A DNA stretch of 64,000 bases, taken from Aquimarina sp. AU58. Its GTDB lineage: Bacteria > Bacteroidota > Bacteroidia > Flavobacteriales > Flavobacteriaceae. Both the position numbers and the translations under genes were made by a program. The notes beneath the pieces were generated by a model. The model saw only the letters and a list, made by a program, of their open reading frames with translations, ran no database searches and was not told the origin of the DNA. The stretch covers positions 1 through 64,000 of the forward strand of contig NZ_OMPD01000009.1 of NCBI RefSeq assembly GCF_900312745.1, written 5' to 3'. Positions 8,630 through 17,390 of the stretch are shown one piece after another. Numbering within the stretch: position 1 is the first letter of the stretch; the number at the start of each line of letters is the position of its first letter.

Positions 8630-10837
8630 TTAGTTTTTAATAAATTTCGTTGTTAATAACCCTTTACTGGATTGAAGATGAAGAATATATTGGCCAACAG
8701 GCAATTCAGTAACATTAATCAAAACAGAATTAAGACCCATTAATATATCATTTGTGCCTTTTGGAGTTGGAGCAGCAAAAGGATCTTCTTTTATAAGTTC
8801 GTCTCTAGGATCAACGGTAAATTTAACAATTACTTTTTTTACAATTTCCCCAGAAAGCCTTAGTATAGTTACAGTAGCATTACCAGTAGTTAAAGGGTCT
8901 TTAGGAGTTATTGCTAAATAGTTACTTGCCGGATTTGGCGAAAGTATAAAGTGATTATCAAAAGCACTTGTTTTGGTAGGTTTACAACTAGTATTAACGT
9001 TACATGTAGAGTACCCCAATGTAAATCTTATATAGTTGCTAATCTCGTTTAAAAAAGATACCGAATTAACACAAACAAAATTTAGTTTTGGGCATCCATC
9101 TAAGTAAAGACGTCTAGCATGATGAACTACCCCAGAGAAATGCTGGTAACTTTGGTAAAAAGAATGATTTCCTGTTAGATATGCTTCTCTTAGATTTGGA
9201 TTGTTGCTAATGTTTAATTTATTTACAGATTTACAATTTCTAATATCAATTTTGGATATTAAGTTTCTACTAACATCCACAGTTTCTAAATTAGTATTTG
9301 ATGTAATATCTAATGTAGTTATTTGGTTATTAGACAATCGTAGTACTTGTAAATCTACACTACTGTTTAGAGATATTTGCAATAATTGGTTGTTATCAAG
9401 AGTAAGATAACGTAATAGAGTCTTATTGCTAAGATCGATTGAGGTTAGCTTATTATTGGCTAGATCTATGGTGTTTAGTTTATTGTTTTTACTAAGGTTT
9501 ACAGAAGAAATTTGATTGTTTTTAAGAAGAAGAACTCTTAGGTTAACAAAATATTCAATCCCAATTATATTACTAATGTTTTTATTTTCAAGATTGATAA
9601 CACCTACCTTTTCTGCTTCGTCTACAGAGATTTGATTATCACTGTCAATATCATATTTAGATACGAGTCCAGCTTTAAAATTAGGGTCATTAAAATTAAT
9701 GATTTTAGAAGTAGGAGCTAAGCTACAGTCACTACTAATAACACAATTATAACCTAATGCATCAACTCTATTTTGTATGTATGCAGTATCAGAATAATAT
9801 TTGTGTAAGCAAATAAATTCTAGTTTCGGGCATTTTTCGATCTTAATATATTTACTTAGGTATCGATGTGTTAAAAACATGGTCTTTAACTCACTATTGT
9901 CACTAACATCTAGGTTAACTATTTTACAGTTTCTGGCATCTAGTTTAGTTATCTTGTTTTTTGAACAATATAGAGAAACGAGGTTGATATTTTTAGAAAG
10001 ATCTATTTCTGTTAAAACATTAGAGCCTATATCTAATCTTTCTAGATTTGAGTTTCCGGTAAGATTGATAGACGTTAATTTGTTTTTCTCAACGTTTATA
10101 CGTCTCAATGTTGAAGTTACAGGCAATTTTAAACTAGTCAGTAGACTTTCTCTTACATCTAGATGAGTAAGCATTGTATTTTTAGAGGCGTCTATGTTGG
10201 TTAGTAAGTTGTTACCGATATTTAATTCATCTAATTTTGTGTTTTTGGAAACATCTAAGCTTGTTAATTTATTCCCCCACACATATAACCTGGTTAAATT
10301 TAGGTTTTTAGTACTATTTAATTCTTCTAATTGGTTAGTCCATGCATGAAGTATCGATAATTTTGTATTACTATTAATATTAATTCTTTTAAATCTATTA
10401 TTGTATATTTTTAATTCAAATAATATCACATTTTTAGATACATCCAATTGTGCTAATTGATTGCTATTTGCATCCAATCGTTCTAATTGCGTACATGCGG
10501 ATATATTTAAATTAGTCAACTGATTTTGACTAACATCCAAGTATTGTAATTTTGTGTTTTTTGTTAGATTTAAAGAGGTTACCTTATTCTTAGGAATAGT
10601 GAGGTATTTTAAATTTATAAAATGTTCTATTCCGGTAAGATTTTCAATATTCTTATTTACAGCTTTTATGGATATAGCTTTTTCTGCTTCTTGCTTACTT
10701 ATGTTTGCATCATTATTGGTATTTATTGATGATGCTAGTAAAGCATTTTTAAAATTAGCATCAGGGATATAAATATTTTGCGCATAAGAGGTTAGGGTAA
10801 GGCATAGTAGTATACCCAAAAAGATAATTTTTTTCAT
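8630..10837 (-). CDS. Secreted leucine-rich-repeat protein with T9SS sorting domain
   Basis: 735 residues, signal peptide ending TSYAQ. Two blocks of about 350 and 255 residues each open with an EF-hand-like segment (DANFKNALL...NNDANISKQEAEK; DPNFKAGLV...DSDNQISVDEAEK) followed by short leucine-rich repeats of the form LTxLDVSKNTxLxxLxxxxN, and each ends in a Cys-containing cap (FICLHKYY, FVCVNSVSF). A T9SS sorting domain fills about 650-735 (LSPNPASNYLAI, PVGQYILHLQSS, FIKN). It should act outside the cell, probably in binding proteins or glycans. It is divergent from the TPR/AraC regulator at 11195, and two 18-bp direct repeats lie in the shared control region, suggesting control by that regulator. 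Confidence 0.88.
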   Translation of the reverse strand: MKKIIFLGILLCLTLTSYAQNIYIPDANFKNALLASSINTNNDANISKQEAEKAISIKAVNKNIENLTGIEHFINLKYLTIPKNKVTSLNLTKNTKLQYLDVSQNQLTNLNISACTQLERLDANSNQLAQLDVSKNVILFELKIYNNRFKRININSNTKLSILHAWTNQLEELNSTKNLNLTRLYVWGNKLTSLDVSKNTKLDELNIGNNLLTNIDASKNTMLTHLDVRESLLTSLKLPVTSTLRRINVEKNKLTSINLTGNSNLERLDIGSNVLTEIDLSKNINLVSLYCSKNKITKLDARNCKIVNLDVSDNSELKTMFLTHRYLSKYIKIEKCPKLEFICLHKYYSDTAYIQNRVDALGYNCVISSDCSLAPTSKIINFNDPNFKAGLVSKYDIDSDNQISVDEAEKVGVINLENKNISNIIGIEYFVNLRVLLLKNNQISSVNLSKNNKLNTIDLANNKLTSIDLSNKTLLRYLTLDNNQLLQISLNSSVDLQVLRLSNNQITTLDITSNTNLETVDVSRNLISKIDIRNCKSVNKLNISNNPNLREAYLTGNHSFYQSYQHFSGVVHHARRLYLDGCPKLNFVCVNSVSFLNEISNYIRFTLGYSTCNVNTSCKPTKTSAFDNHFILSPNPASNYLAITPKDPLTTGNATVTILRLSGEIVKKVIVKFTVDPRDELIKEDPFAAPTPKGTNDILMGLNSVLINVTELPVGQYILHLQSSKGLLTTKFIKN

Positions 10838-10963
10838 AAGTACGAATGAGTTAGTTTTAATTTGATAAATAGTTAATAGAATTTGTTTTTTAGGCTTTGT
10901 ATTGAGGATGTTTTTTGATTATTTATATCAAATTTTGTGTAGATCTTGCTGGCTTATTTGAAA

Positions 10964-10995
10964 CAAAGATAAAGGTGGAAATTGCACTATAACAA
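10964..10995 (-). promoter_or_regulatory. Candidate promoter of the LRR gene
   Basis: On the minus strand, TTG (10993-10995), 21 nt, TATCTTTG (10964-10971), matching TTG-N19-21-TAnnTTTG. The two direct repeats at 11011-11050 lie just upstream of the -33 element, a usual activator position. A leader of about 120 nt would precede the start codon. Confidence 0.5.
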
Positions 10996-11010
10996 CAGGA
11001 GTAACTTAGG

Positions 11011-11050
11011 ATTTATAAATCTTGATCAGTATATTTATAAATCTTAACCA
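11011..11050. promoter_or_regulatory. Two 18-bp direct repeats, candidate binding sites of the TPR/AraC regulator
   Basis: ATTTATAAATCTTGATCA (11011-11028) and ATTTATAAATCTTAACCA (11033-11050) are direct repeats 22 bp apart, two helical turns, as in AraC-family operators. A third copy, ATTTATAAATCTTACCCA, lies at 12948-12965 before the leader-peptide gene. These are the only three copies I found in the window. The 357-bp gap 10838-11194 holds these and the LRR promoter; nothing else is evident. Confidence 0.6.
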
Positions 11051-11194
11051 TTGTTTTTAGCTTCAAAATGCTTTTTATCAGAAGGTTTGTTTTTTTTAAG
11101 AAAGTTTCATGATTTGTTATTGAAATCATACTCTATTTATATGGTTATCCCTTATCTTGTCAACAATTTTTAACTATTCACTTTGAATATAAGA

Positions 11195-12910
11195 ATGAAG
11201 AATATTTATAGTATTGTTTTAATTTTTATAAGTTTCACCTTTCTCTATGGTAAAGGAGTAAGTATGATAACGAAAAACAGGATTAGTGAAAAGCAATATT
11301 CAGTTTCGGATTCTTTAAATCATAAAACCTTTGATGAATTGCGGTCGCTTTTTATTAAACACTACAAAGATTCAGTTTTTATAAAAAAATTATCGAATAC
11401 ATATCTTACCAGAGCAAAGAGAGATAAGGATAGTATTGAAATAGCAAATGGATATCAGATATTCTTTGAAATGAATATAAATAATCCAAAAGCAGCTTTG
11501 GCATACACAGATTCTATGATTGTTGTTACCAAAGGCGTAAAAGATGAATTCTACCCTGCAAGAGGTTACCTTTTAAGAGGTTATCTTTTACAAAAATTAG
11601 AACGATATAATGAAGCTTTAACTTCCTATTTAATTTCGAAAAAACATGCAGAGATCAATGATAATATTGGTCATATCATTGCTATAACACATAATATTGC
11701 AATACTTAAGACCATCTTAGGAAAAGATGGAGAATCTTTAGAAATCTATAAAAAAAATTTAGACCTCCTATCGACTCAGGATACTATAGGTAAATTTAGG
11801 TCACATTATATAGCTACTCTCTGTAAATTGTCGGATAGTTATAATTTATTTAAAAAATATGATACCGCACATTTCTATTTGAAAAAAGGAATTACATCCA
11901 CTCTATCAGGAGATATCCCACATTTCTATTCTGAGTTACTTTCATCATATGGGGTTAATAGTTATTATAGAAAAGAATATAACATAGCACAGGATAGTTT
12001 AAAAAAGTCTCTATCTCTTTCCAAAAAGACTCCATATACTAATATACTTATTACCTATTTGTATTTAGGAAAAACACTGTTAGAACTAGAACAGGAAGAA
12101 GAGGCTATAGGGTATTTTAAAAAAATAGACTCTGCGGTACACGTTTCTAATTATATATTAGAAACCAGAGAAGCATTTACATTACTTATAGATCATTATA
12201 AGAGGAAAAATGATAAAGCAAATCAGCTAAGAATCATGGAAAAACTGATAAAACTAGATAGTAGTTTTTCTGTAAAGTATAAAAAGTTACACATAGATAT
12301 TGAAAAAAAGTATGATAACGTACAACTTATTAAAGACAAAGAACGATTAATAGATAGTATTAAAAATCATAGTAGAACAACCATAAACCAGCTATGGGTT
12401 TTTGGTGGATTAACCATCGTATTGATAAGTCTGGGGTATTTATATTATTACAAAAAGAGAAAGAAAAGCTATGAAAAAGTATACCAGGAAAAATTACTAA
12501 ATGCAGAACATCTAAATAAAAAGAAAACGCAGAAAACAAAAGATATTGAAATCGCACCAGAATTAAGAGACGATATTTTAAAAAATTTAGAAGAATTTGA
12601 GAAAAATAAAACTTTTTTAAAAAATGGCTTAACATTAGCCATAGTTGCCAAAAAACTAAAAACAAATTCTACATATTTATCCAGGATTATTAATATGGAT
12701 AAACAAAAAAACTTTGCTAACTATATTAATGATTTACGTATTGAATATTGTATACAACAAATAAAAAATAATAAAAAATTTAGACACTATTCTATAACAT
12801 CTATGGCAAAAGAAGTAGGCTTTAATAATATTCAGTCTTTTGTTAAAGCATTTTATAAAAAAAATGGTTGTAATCCTGCTGAATACATAAAAGAGTTTGT
12901 CAGTGAGTGA
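11195..12910 (+). CDS. Membrane-anchored TPR sensor with cytoplasmic AraC-type HTH domain
   Basis: 571 residues from ATG 11195 (a TTG four codons upstream is possible but unlikely). Order: signal/anchor helix (about 1-20, IVLIFISFTFLYG), periplasmic tetratricopeptide repeats (about 55-360, e.g. GYLLQKLERYNEALTSYLIS and YLGKTLLELEQEEEAIGYFK), membrane segment (about 391-413, LWVFGGLTIVLISLGYLYYY), basic coil, and an AraC-type HTH of about 95 residues (TLAIVAKKLKTNSTYLSRII, ITSMAKEVGFNNIQSFVKAFYKKNGCNPAEYIKEF). This one-component membrane layout is common in Flavobacteriia. The leader-peptide gene lies 130 bp downstream and both have copies of the same 18-bp box upstream, so it may sense a peptide or envelope signal and control itself, the peptide and the LRR protein. 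The ligand is unknown. Confidence 0.85.
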   Translation: MKNIYSIVLIFISFTFLYGKGVSMITKNRISEKQYSVSDSLNHKTFDELRSLFIKHYKDSVFIKKLSNTYLTRAKRDKDSIEIANGYQIFFEMNINNPKAALAYTDSMIVVTKGVKDEFYPARGYLLRGYLLQKLERYNEALTSYLISKKHAEINDNIGHIIAITHNIAILKTILGKDGESLEIYKKNLDLLSTQDTIGKFRSHYIATLCKLSDSYNLFKKYDTAHFYLKKGITSTLSGDIPHFYSELLSSYGVNSYYRKEYNIAQDSLKKSLSLSKKTPYTNILITYLYLGKTLLELEQEEEAIGYFKKIDSAVHVSNYILETREAFTLLIDHYKRKNDKANQLRIMEKLIKLDSSFSVKYKKLHIDIEKKYDNVQLIKDKERLIDSIKNHSRTTINQLWVFGGLTIVLISLGYLYYYKKRKKSYEKVYQEKLLNAEHLNKKKTQKTKDIEIAPELRDDILKNLEEFEKNKTFLKNGLTLAIVAKKLKTNSTYLSRIINMDKQKNFANYINDLRIEYCIQQIKNNKKFRHYSITSMAKEVGFNNIQSFVKAFYKKNGCNPAEYIKEFVSE

Positions 12911-12947
12911 GTTATGGGATTTCAACGCTTGATAAATACCACTAAAT

Positions 12948-12965
12948 ATTTATAAATCTTACCCA
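12948..12965 (+). promoter_or_regulatory. Third copy of the 18-bp box, before the leader-peptide gene
   Basis: ATTTATAAATCTTACCCA, sharing 16 of 18 positions with the copy at 11033-11050, starts 38 bp after the regulator stop and 78 bp before the peptide start. A weaker half-site (TTGATAAATA, 12929-12938) lies 20 bp upstream. Confidence 0.55.
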
Positions 12966-13042
12966 GAACATAAAGGGATATGTCTAACAATTAGTGTTTG
13001 TTAGTTACATTTACATTATAACAAAGTTCAAATTAACTCATC

Positions 13043-13225
13043 ATGAAAACGAATAAGAAAGTAAAACTAGAATTTAAAAAAATTAATGTAACCAAACTTA
13101 CCGATTCTAATATCGCCAGAATAAAGGGAGGAAATAAGGATGATCTTATTAGAGTTGACGGTACAGATGGTGGTAGCCTGATATCTCGTATTATAAATGG
13201 CGTGAATCATTCATGCAATAGATAA
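13043..13225 (+). CDS. Double-glycine leader peptide, candidate class I lanthipeptide-like precursor
   Basis: 60 residues from ATG 13043. The first 30 are a basic, amphipathic leader (KLEFKKINVTKLTDSNIARI) ending KGG (G29-G30), the pattern of the Bacteroidota lanthipeptide/GG-leader precursor families. The 30-residue remainder contains Thr41, Ser45, Ser48, Ser57 and one Cys58, so at most one thioether ring is possible. A double-Gly site would be cut by a peptidase-containing ABC exporter. No LanB, LanC, radical SAM or exporter gene is in the window, so it is an orphan precursor or a signal peptide. The neighbouring TPR/AraC regulator and the shared 18-bp box suggest regulated expression. The family call is inference from the leader alone. 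Confidence 0.6.
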   Translation: MKTNKKVKLEFKKINVTKLTDSNIARIKGGNKDDLIRVDGTDGGSLISRIINGVNHSCNR

Positions 13226-13255
13226 TAAGATCTAAAAATATTACTTATAGAAAAT

Positions 13256-13338
13256 AAAAACCTTCTTTGAATATAGAACTTTCTTTGATTAAAACTTACG
13301 ATCGGGATGATAAGCTTCTAGATTCAAAGAAGGTTTTT
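13256..13338. terminator. Long-loop inverted repeat across a gene end
   Basis: Seventeen perfectly paired bases (13256-13272 with 13322-13338), loop 49 nt, closing with T runs on both strands. The right arm is inside the coding end of the oxidoreductase on the minus strand. It could terminate both converging transcripts. Confidence 0.5.
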
Positions 13339-14536
13339 TATCAGAAATAATTTCTGAAACCAATTTTCCCGTAGAGGTTCCCATGGTCCAGCCCATCATA
13401 GCATGCCCTGTAGCAATAGTAAGATTATTGCAAGTGTTAGATTTACCAATATAGGGTAGTCCATCTGGAGAAACAGGCCTAAGACCAGATGTAGCTGCCT
13501 CTTTTTCTGCATTAGAAAGTTTTATATCGGGATAGTATCGTTGCGTGGCGTTTGCGATAGTTTCTACTCTCACCTTATTAATCTTATGGTTAATACCCGC
13601 TATTTCCATAGTACCGGCAAATCTGGTAAATCCCTGCATTGGGGTTACTGCAATTTTAGCTTCAGTTAGTATAGCCGGCATAGTTATTCCTAAATCTCTT
13701 TCAGTATTAATACGGTACCCTTTTCCGGCTTCTAATAACAGTTTGATTCCTAGTTTTTTGCTTAGCAAATTCGACCATGATCCTGCCGCTAGTACAAATT
13801 CATCTGCTGTGTAGGATGTATTCTTAGTATGTATCGAAGTAATTTTATTGTTCTGCGTACTAATATCTTCTACTTTTTCATTTTTGTGAATTGTTACCCC
13901 AGAAGCTTCAAGAAAAGCTTTCATTTCATCCATAAAGGTTTGTGGGGTGGTATGCCAATCACATTCATACAATACAGCTCCTTTTGCTTGCAATTGTACA
14001 TTGGGTTCCATTTGTTTTAATTCGTCAAATGAAAGCTCTTTTACGGGCAATCCTTCTTTGGTTGCCATCTTGCCAACATGAATTTCTTCTTCGAGCATTT
14101 TTTCGGTTTGACAGATCATTAAAAGCCCTTTTTTTTCTAACTGAAACGTAAAATTTTCATCAGATCTGATTTCAGAATACAAATCTCGACCTAATACTGC
14201 AATATCTTTAATGGCAGCAATACCTTGATTTACATTTTTTACCGAGCAAGATTTGTTAAATGCCCATGTCCAACGTAAGAAATCTGAATTGAGACGGGGC
14301 TTTATAAATAATGGGCTAGTGGGGTTAAACATCCATTTTAGTCCTTTTTTCATTACACCAGGTGCTGCAAGAGGGATGATATGGCTTGGCGAAAGATAGC
14401 CTGCATTAACGTAAGAAGCACCAGAATCCATTGCAGATTGATCAATTACAGTAACATGATGCCCTTCTTTATGTAAATAATATGCAGAACATAATCCTAT
14501 GATTCCGCCTCCTATGATAATAACTTCTTTGCTCAT
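13289..14536 (-). CDS. FAD-dependent D-amino-acid (cis-4-hydroxy-D-proline) dehydrogenase
   Basis: 415 residues from ATG 14536 (an upstream TTG at 14557 is less likely). The N-terminus has the FAD-binding GGGIIGLCSAYYL motif (G9, G11, G14), and the C-terminus the second FAD contact region (GLRPVSPDGLPYIG, ATGHAMMGWTMGTSTG) of the DadA/DAO family. Family members oxidise D-amino acids. Here the context of an epimerase, a deaminase and a semialdehyde dehydrogenase identifies the likely substrate as cis-4-hydroxy-D-proline, giving 1-pyrroline-4-hydroxy-2-carboxylate. It is the last gene of the cluster, 81 bp after the epimerase stop. The electron acceptor (oxygen or respiratory chain) cannot be read. 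Confidence 0.85.
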   Translation of the reverse strand: MSKEVIIIGGGIIGLCSAYYLHKEGHHVTVIDQSAMDSGASYVNAGYLSPSHIIPLAAPGVMKKGLKWMFNPTSPLFIKPRLNSDFLRWTWAFNKSCSVKNVNQGIAAIKDIAVLGRDLYSEIRSDENFTFQLEKKGLLMICQTEKMLEEEIHVGKMATKEGLPVKELSFDELKQMEPNVQLQAKGAVLYECDWHTTPQTFMDEMKAFLEASGVTIHKNEKVEDISTQNNKITSIHTKNTSYTADEFVLAAGSWSNLLSKKLGIKLLLEAGKGYRINTERDLGITMPAILTEAKIAVTPMQGFTRFAGTMEIAGINHKINKVRVETIANATQRYYPDIKLSNAEKEAATSGLRPVSPDGLPYIGKSNTCNNLTIATGHAMMGWTMGTSTGKLVSEIISDKKPSLNLEAYHPDRKF

Positions 14537-14617
14537 AATTGTAATACACTTAGACAAGCTTAGTGTGGTATTCTGTTGTGTTTACTTAGTATTTTATTAC
14601 GTCTTATTTAGTTTTGT

Positions 14618-15628
14618 CTAAATAACCTGAAAACCATGTGCATAAGGATCATCTTCATCATCAATAACGATAGTATTGTATCCATAAACTTTTGCCCAGC
14701 CCTGAATACTTGGGATAATGGCTTTTATGTCACCTAATTGTGTTTCTTCTTCGATTCTACCAATGAATGTACTTCCGATAAAACTTTCATGAACAAATTC
14801 TTCTCCTTGTTGTAGTTTTCCTTTGGCATATAACTGTGCTATTCTTGCAGAGGTTCCTGTTCCGCAGGGAGAACGATCAATGGCTTTGTCTCCATAAAAA
14901 ACAGCATTTCTACCCGACGAATCAGGATTGATAGGATCTCCTGTCCAAAGCATATGACTTACATCTCTAATCGTATCATTTTCTGGGTGAATAAATGCAT
15001 TAGGATATTTTTTGTTAATACGTTCTCGTACTACTTGAGAATACTGAATTAACTTACTTGCTGTAAAATCATGAACCCCGCTAAAGTTTTTTTGAGGATC
15101 TACAATAGCATAAAAATTTCCACCATAAGCAACATCAAAAACCAATTCTCCTAGTTCTGGACATTCTATAGTTAAATTTTCTGCTGCTAGATATGATTTT
15201 ACATTTTTGAGTTTTACCCAATCTACTTTTTTATTGGTTTGCTGATATTCTATTTCTACCAAACCTGCCGGAGCTTCCATTCTAATTTTTCCAGGAGTTT
15301 TGGGTTGTATCAATCCTTCTTCTATTGCTATGGTGATGGTTCCAATAGTGCCATGACCACACATAGGAAGACACCCAGAGGTTTCTATAAATAGAATAGA
15401 AAAATCATTATCGGGATGGTGGGGTTCGAATAAAAAACTACCACTCATCATATCGTGTCCTCGAGGCTCATACATTAGCCCTTTTCTTATCCAATCATAA
15501 GTGGTGAGAAAATGTTGCCGTTTTTCACTCATCGTTTTTCCAATTAGATCAGGTCTACCTGTTGTAACTACTCTTACTGGGTTTCCACAGGTATGAGCAT
15601 CGATACATTTAAAAGTGGTTCTAGCCAT
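14618..15628 (-). CDS. 4-hydroxyproline 2-epimerase (proline racemase family)
   Basis: 336 residues with both catalytic cysteines: MCGHGT (C90) and DRSPCGTGTS (C255). The family converts L-proline or L-hydroxyproline at C2; dehydratase relatives lose these Cys residues, so a true epimerase is indicated. In this cluster it should turn trans-4-hydroxy-L-proline into cis-4-hydroxy-D-proline, the first step of degradation. The start (ATG 15628) overlaps the end of the upstream DUF885 gene by 8 bp, so translation is probably coupled. Proline racemase is the alternative, made less likely by the neighbours. Confidence 0.9.
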   Translation of the reverse strand: MARTTFKCIDAHTCGNPVRVVTTGRPDLIGKTMSEKRQHFLTTYDWIRKGLMYEPRGHDMMSGSFLFEPHHPDNDFSILFIETSGCLPMCGHGTIGTITIAIEEGLIQPKTPGKIRMEAPAGLVEIEYQQTNKKVDWVKLKNVKSYLAAENLTIECPELGELVFDVAYGGNFYAIVDPQKNFSGVHDFTASKLIQYSQVVRERINKKYPNAFIHPENDTIRDVSHMLWTGDPINPDSSGRNAVFYGDKAIDRSPCGTGTSARIAQLYAKGKLQQGEEFVHESFIGSTFIGRIEEETQLGDIKAIIPSIQGWAKVYGYNTIVIDDEDDPYAHGFQVI

Positions 15629-17351
15629 TTTTTGTTTTTTCGATATAAGTATTAATTCTATTTTCTAAAATTGAAAGCGTAACTGTACCTTGCTCAAGAA
15701 CGACTTCATGAAATTCGCGGATATCAAATTTATTTCCCAATGCAGTTTCAGCTTTTTTACGCAATTCTCTAATTTTTAATTCACCAATTTTATAAGACAA
15801 AGCCTGGCCTGGCCATGAAATATATCGATCGGTTTCTGTATGTATTTCATGTAATGATAATGCTGTATTCGAAGACATAAAATCGATGACTTGTTCTCGT
15901 GTCCATCCTTTTGCATGGATTCCTGTATCTACTACCAAGCGACATGCTCGCCACATTTCATAGGTTAGTTTCCCAAATTGCTCATAAGGAGTAGTATACA
16001 TTCCCATTTCTTCTGCCAGAAACTCAGCATATAATCCCCAGCCTTCTCCATATGCAGATAGATATAGATCTTTTCTAAATTGTGGTATGCTATCTCCTAA
16101 TTCATTGTTTAAACTACCTTGCAAATGATGCCCGGGTACAGCTTCATGTACGGTAAGCGACGGTAGTGTATATAGTGTTCTGCTTGGTAAATCATAAGTG
16201 TTTACCCAATAATATCCTGGATCGGTACTATTGGCTTCTGTTCCTACATATCGACCACTGGTGTATTTTGGAGCAATAGCATCTGGTACAGGGGCTACCC
16301 CATATGGTTTTCTGGGTAATGTTTTAAAAAAACGAGGTAGTTGTTCATCTGCTCGCTTGGCCATATCTCGGGCAATCATAAGCAACTCATCTGGTGTTTT
16401 TGCATAGAATTGCTCATCGGTACGAAGAAATTTAAAAAAGTCTGAAAAGCTACCCTGAAAATTAAGCTCTTTTATGATGATCTCCATTTGCGCTTTTATT
16501 CTGGCAACTTCTTTTAATCCGATATTATGAATCTCATCTGCAGTATATGTAGTGCTTGTAGTATAAAAGTTAATCCTGTTTTGATAATAAGCTTCGCCAT
16601 TTGGAGTTTGAGATACACCAATGGCTGTTCTTGTCTTAGGTAAATATTCGGTTTCAAAGAATGTCTTTATTCTTTTAAATTGAGGGATAACCTTATTTTT
16701 AATTACTTCTTTGGCCGCATTATGTATTGAATCCTTTTGAACCTTTGTTAGTATTTCTGGCAAGCTTTTAAAAGGAGAATAAAAATAACTGTTTTTAACA
16801 CTATCAACGATATGGTCATTATATGTTGATTCATATCCTTTAAAAATAACTCTTGGTTGAGAGACTCCTTTTTCAAGACCTTCTCTTAGATTTATAAAAT
16901 GCTGATCAACAAATTCGGGGATTGCATTAAGTTTGTTTAGGTAATTTTTAGCTTGTTTATAATTGGCCAATGGTCTAACCATATAATTGAGATTGCTATG
17001 AAATCCAGAATCAGATAATAAGGGATTGAGATAGGCTTCAAACTCATAAAAATCAACAGTTCTTTGTAAAGTGAATTTTAATAACTCAAGAGATATTTTA
17101 TCGGTTTCTTTAAGTAATGTAGCATCAATACCATTTAGTTCTTCTATCTTTTTTTGAGCAAAATCAGCTTCTTTTTTGAAATACTCTTTGGTAAAAAGAC
17201 CTAGAGGATATGCCTCTTCATCATACCCTTCTCTTTCTTCAATTTCTGTAATAATTTGATGTAATGAAGCCGATGGGTTTTTCTGTTTTTGTTCCTTACA
17301 GCTAAAACAGAAAAACAATATTAGAATTGCTATGATTTTAAAAAATTTCAT
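15621..17351 (-). CDS. DUF885-family lipoprotein, putative metallopeptidase
   Basis: 576 residues. Lipoprotein signal with lipobox Cys18 (LILFFCFSCKEQ), so it is placed in the periplasm or outer membrane. The body shows the DUF885 hallmark HEAVPGHHLQG near residues 403-413 and a further GEGWGLYAE motif, resembling the zinc sites of M32/M3-type peptidases. A peptidase inside a hydroxyproline operon could release the imino acid from collagen-like peptides; that is inference. It overlaps the epimerase start by 8 bp and lies 39 bp after the aldehyde dehydrogenase stop. Activity has to be inferred from motif only. Confidence 0.82.
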   Translation of the reverse strand: MKFFKIIAILILFFCFSCKEQKQKNPSASLHQIITEIEEREGYDEEAYPLGLFTKEYFKKEADFAQKKIEELNGIDATLLKETDKISLELLKFTLQRTVDFYEFEAYLNPLLSDSGFHSNLNYMVRPLANYKQAKNYLNKLNAIPEFVDQHFINLREGLEKGVSQPRVIFKGYESTYNDHIVDSVKNSYFYSPFKSLPEILTKVQKDSIHNAAKEVIKNKVIPQFKRIKTFFETEYLPKTRTAIGVSQTPNGEAYYQNRINFYTTSTTYTADEIHNIGLKEVARIKAQMEIIIKELNFQGSFSDFFKFLRTDEQFYAKTPDELLMIARDMAKRADEQLPRFFKTLPRKPYGVAPVPDAIAPKYTSGRYVGTEANSTDPGYYWVNTYDLPSRTLYTLPSLTVHEAVPGHHLQGSLNNELGDSIPQFRKDLYLSAYGEGWGLYAEFLAEEMGMYTTPYEQFGKLTYEMWRACRLVVDTGIHAKGWTREQVIDFMSSNTALSLHEIHTETDRYISWPGQALSYKIGELKIRELRKKAETALGNKFDIREFHEVVLEQGTVTLSILENRINTYIEKTKNG

Positions 17352-17390
17352 GCTAAACGAGTATTATTTTTTTAATATTAATTCTAAAAA

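Noticed and set aside
13043..13225. Full lanthipeptide biosynthesis cluster
   Set aside because: Only the leader peptide is present; no LanB, LanC, protease or exporter gene was found in the window.
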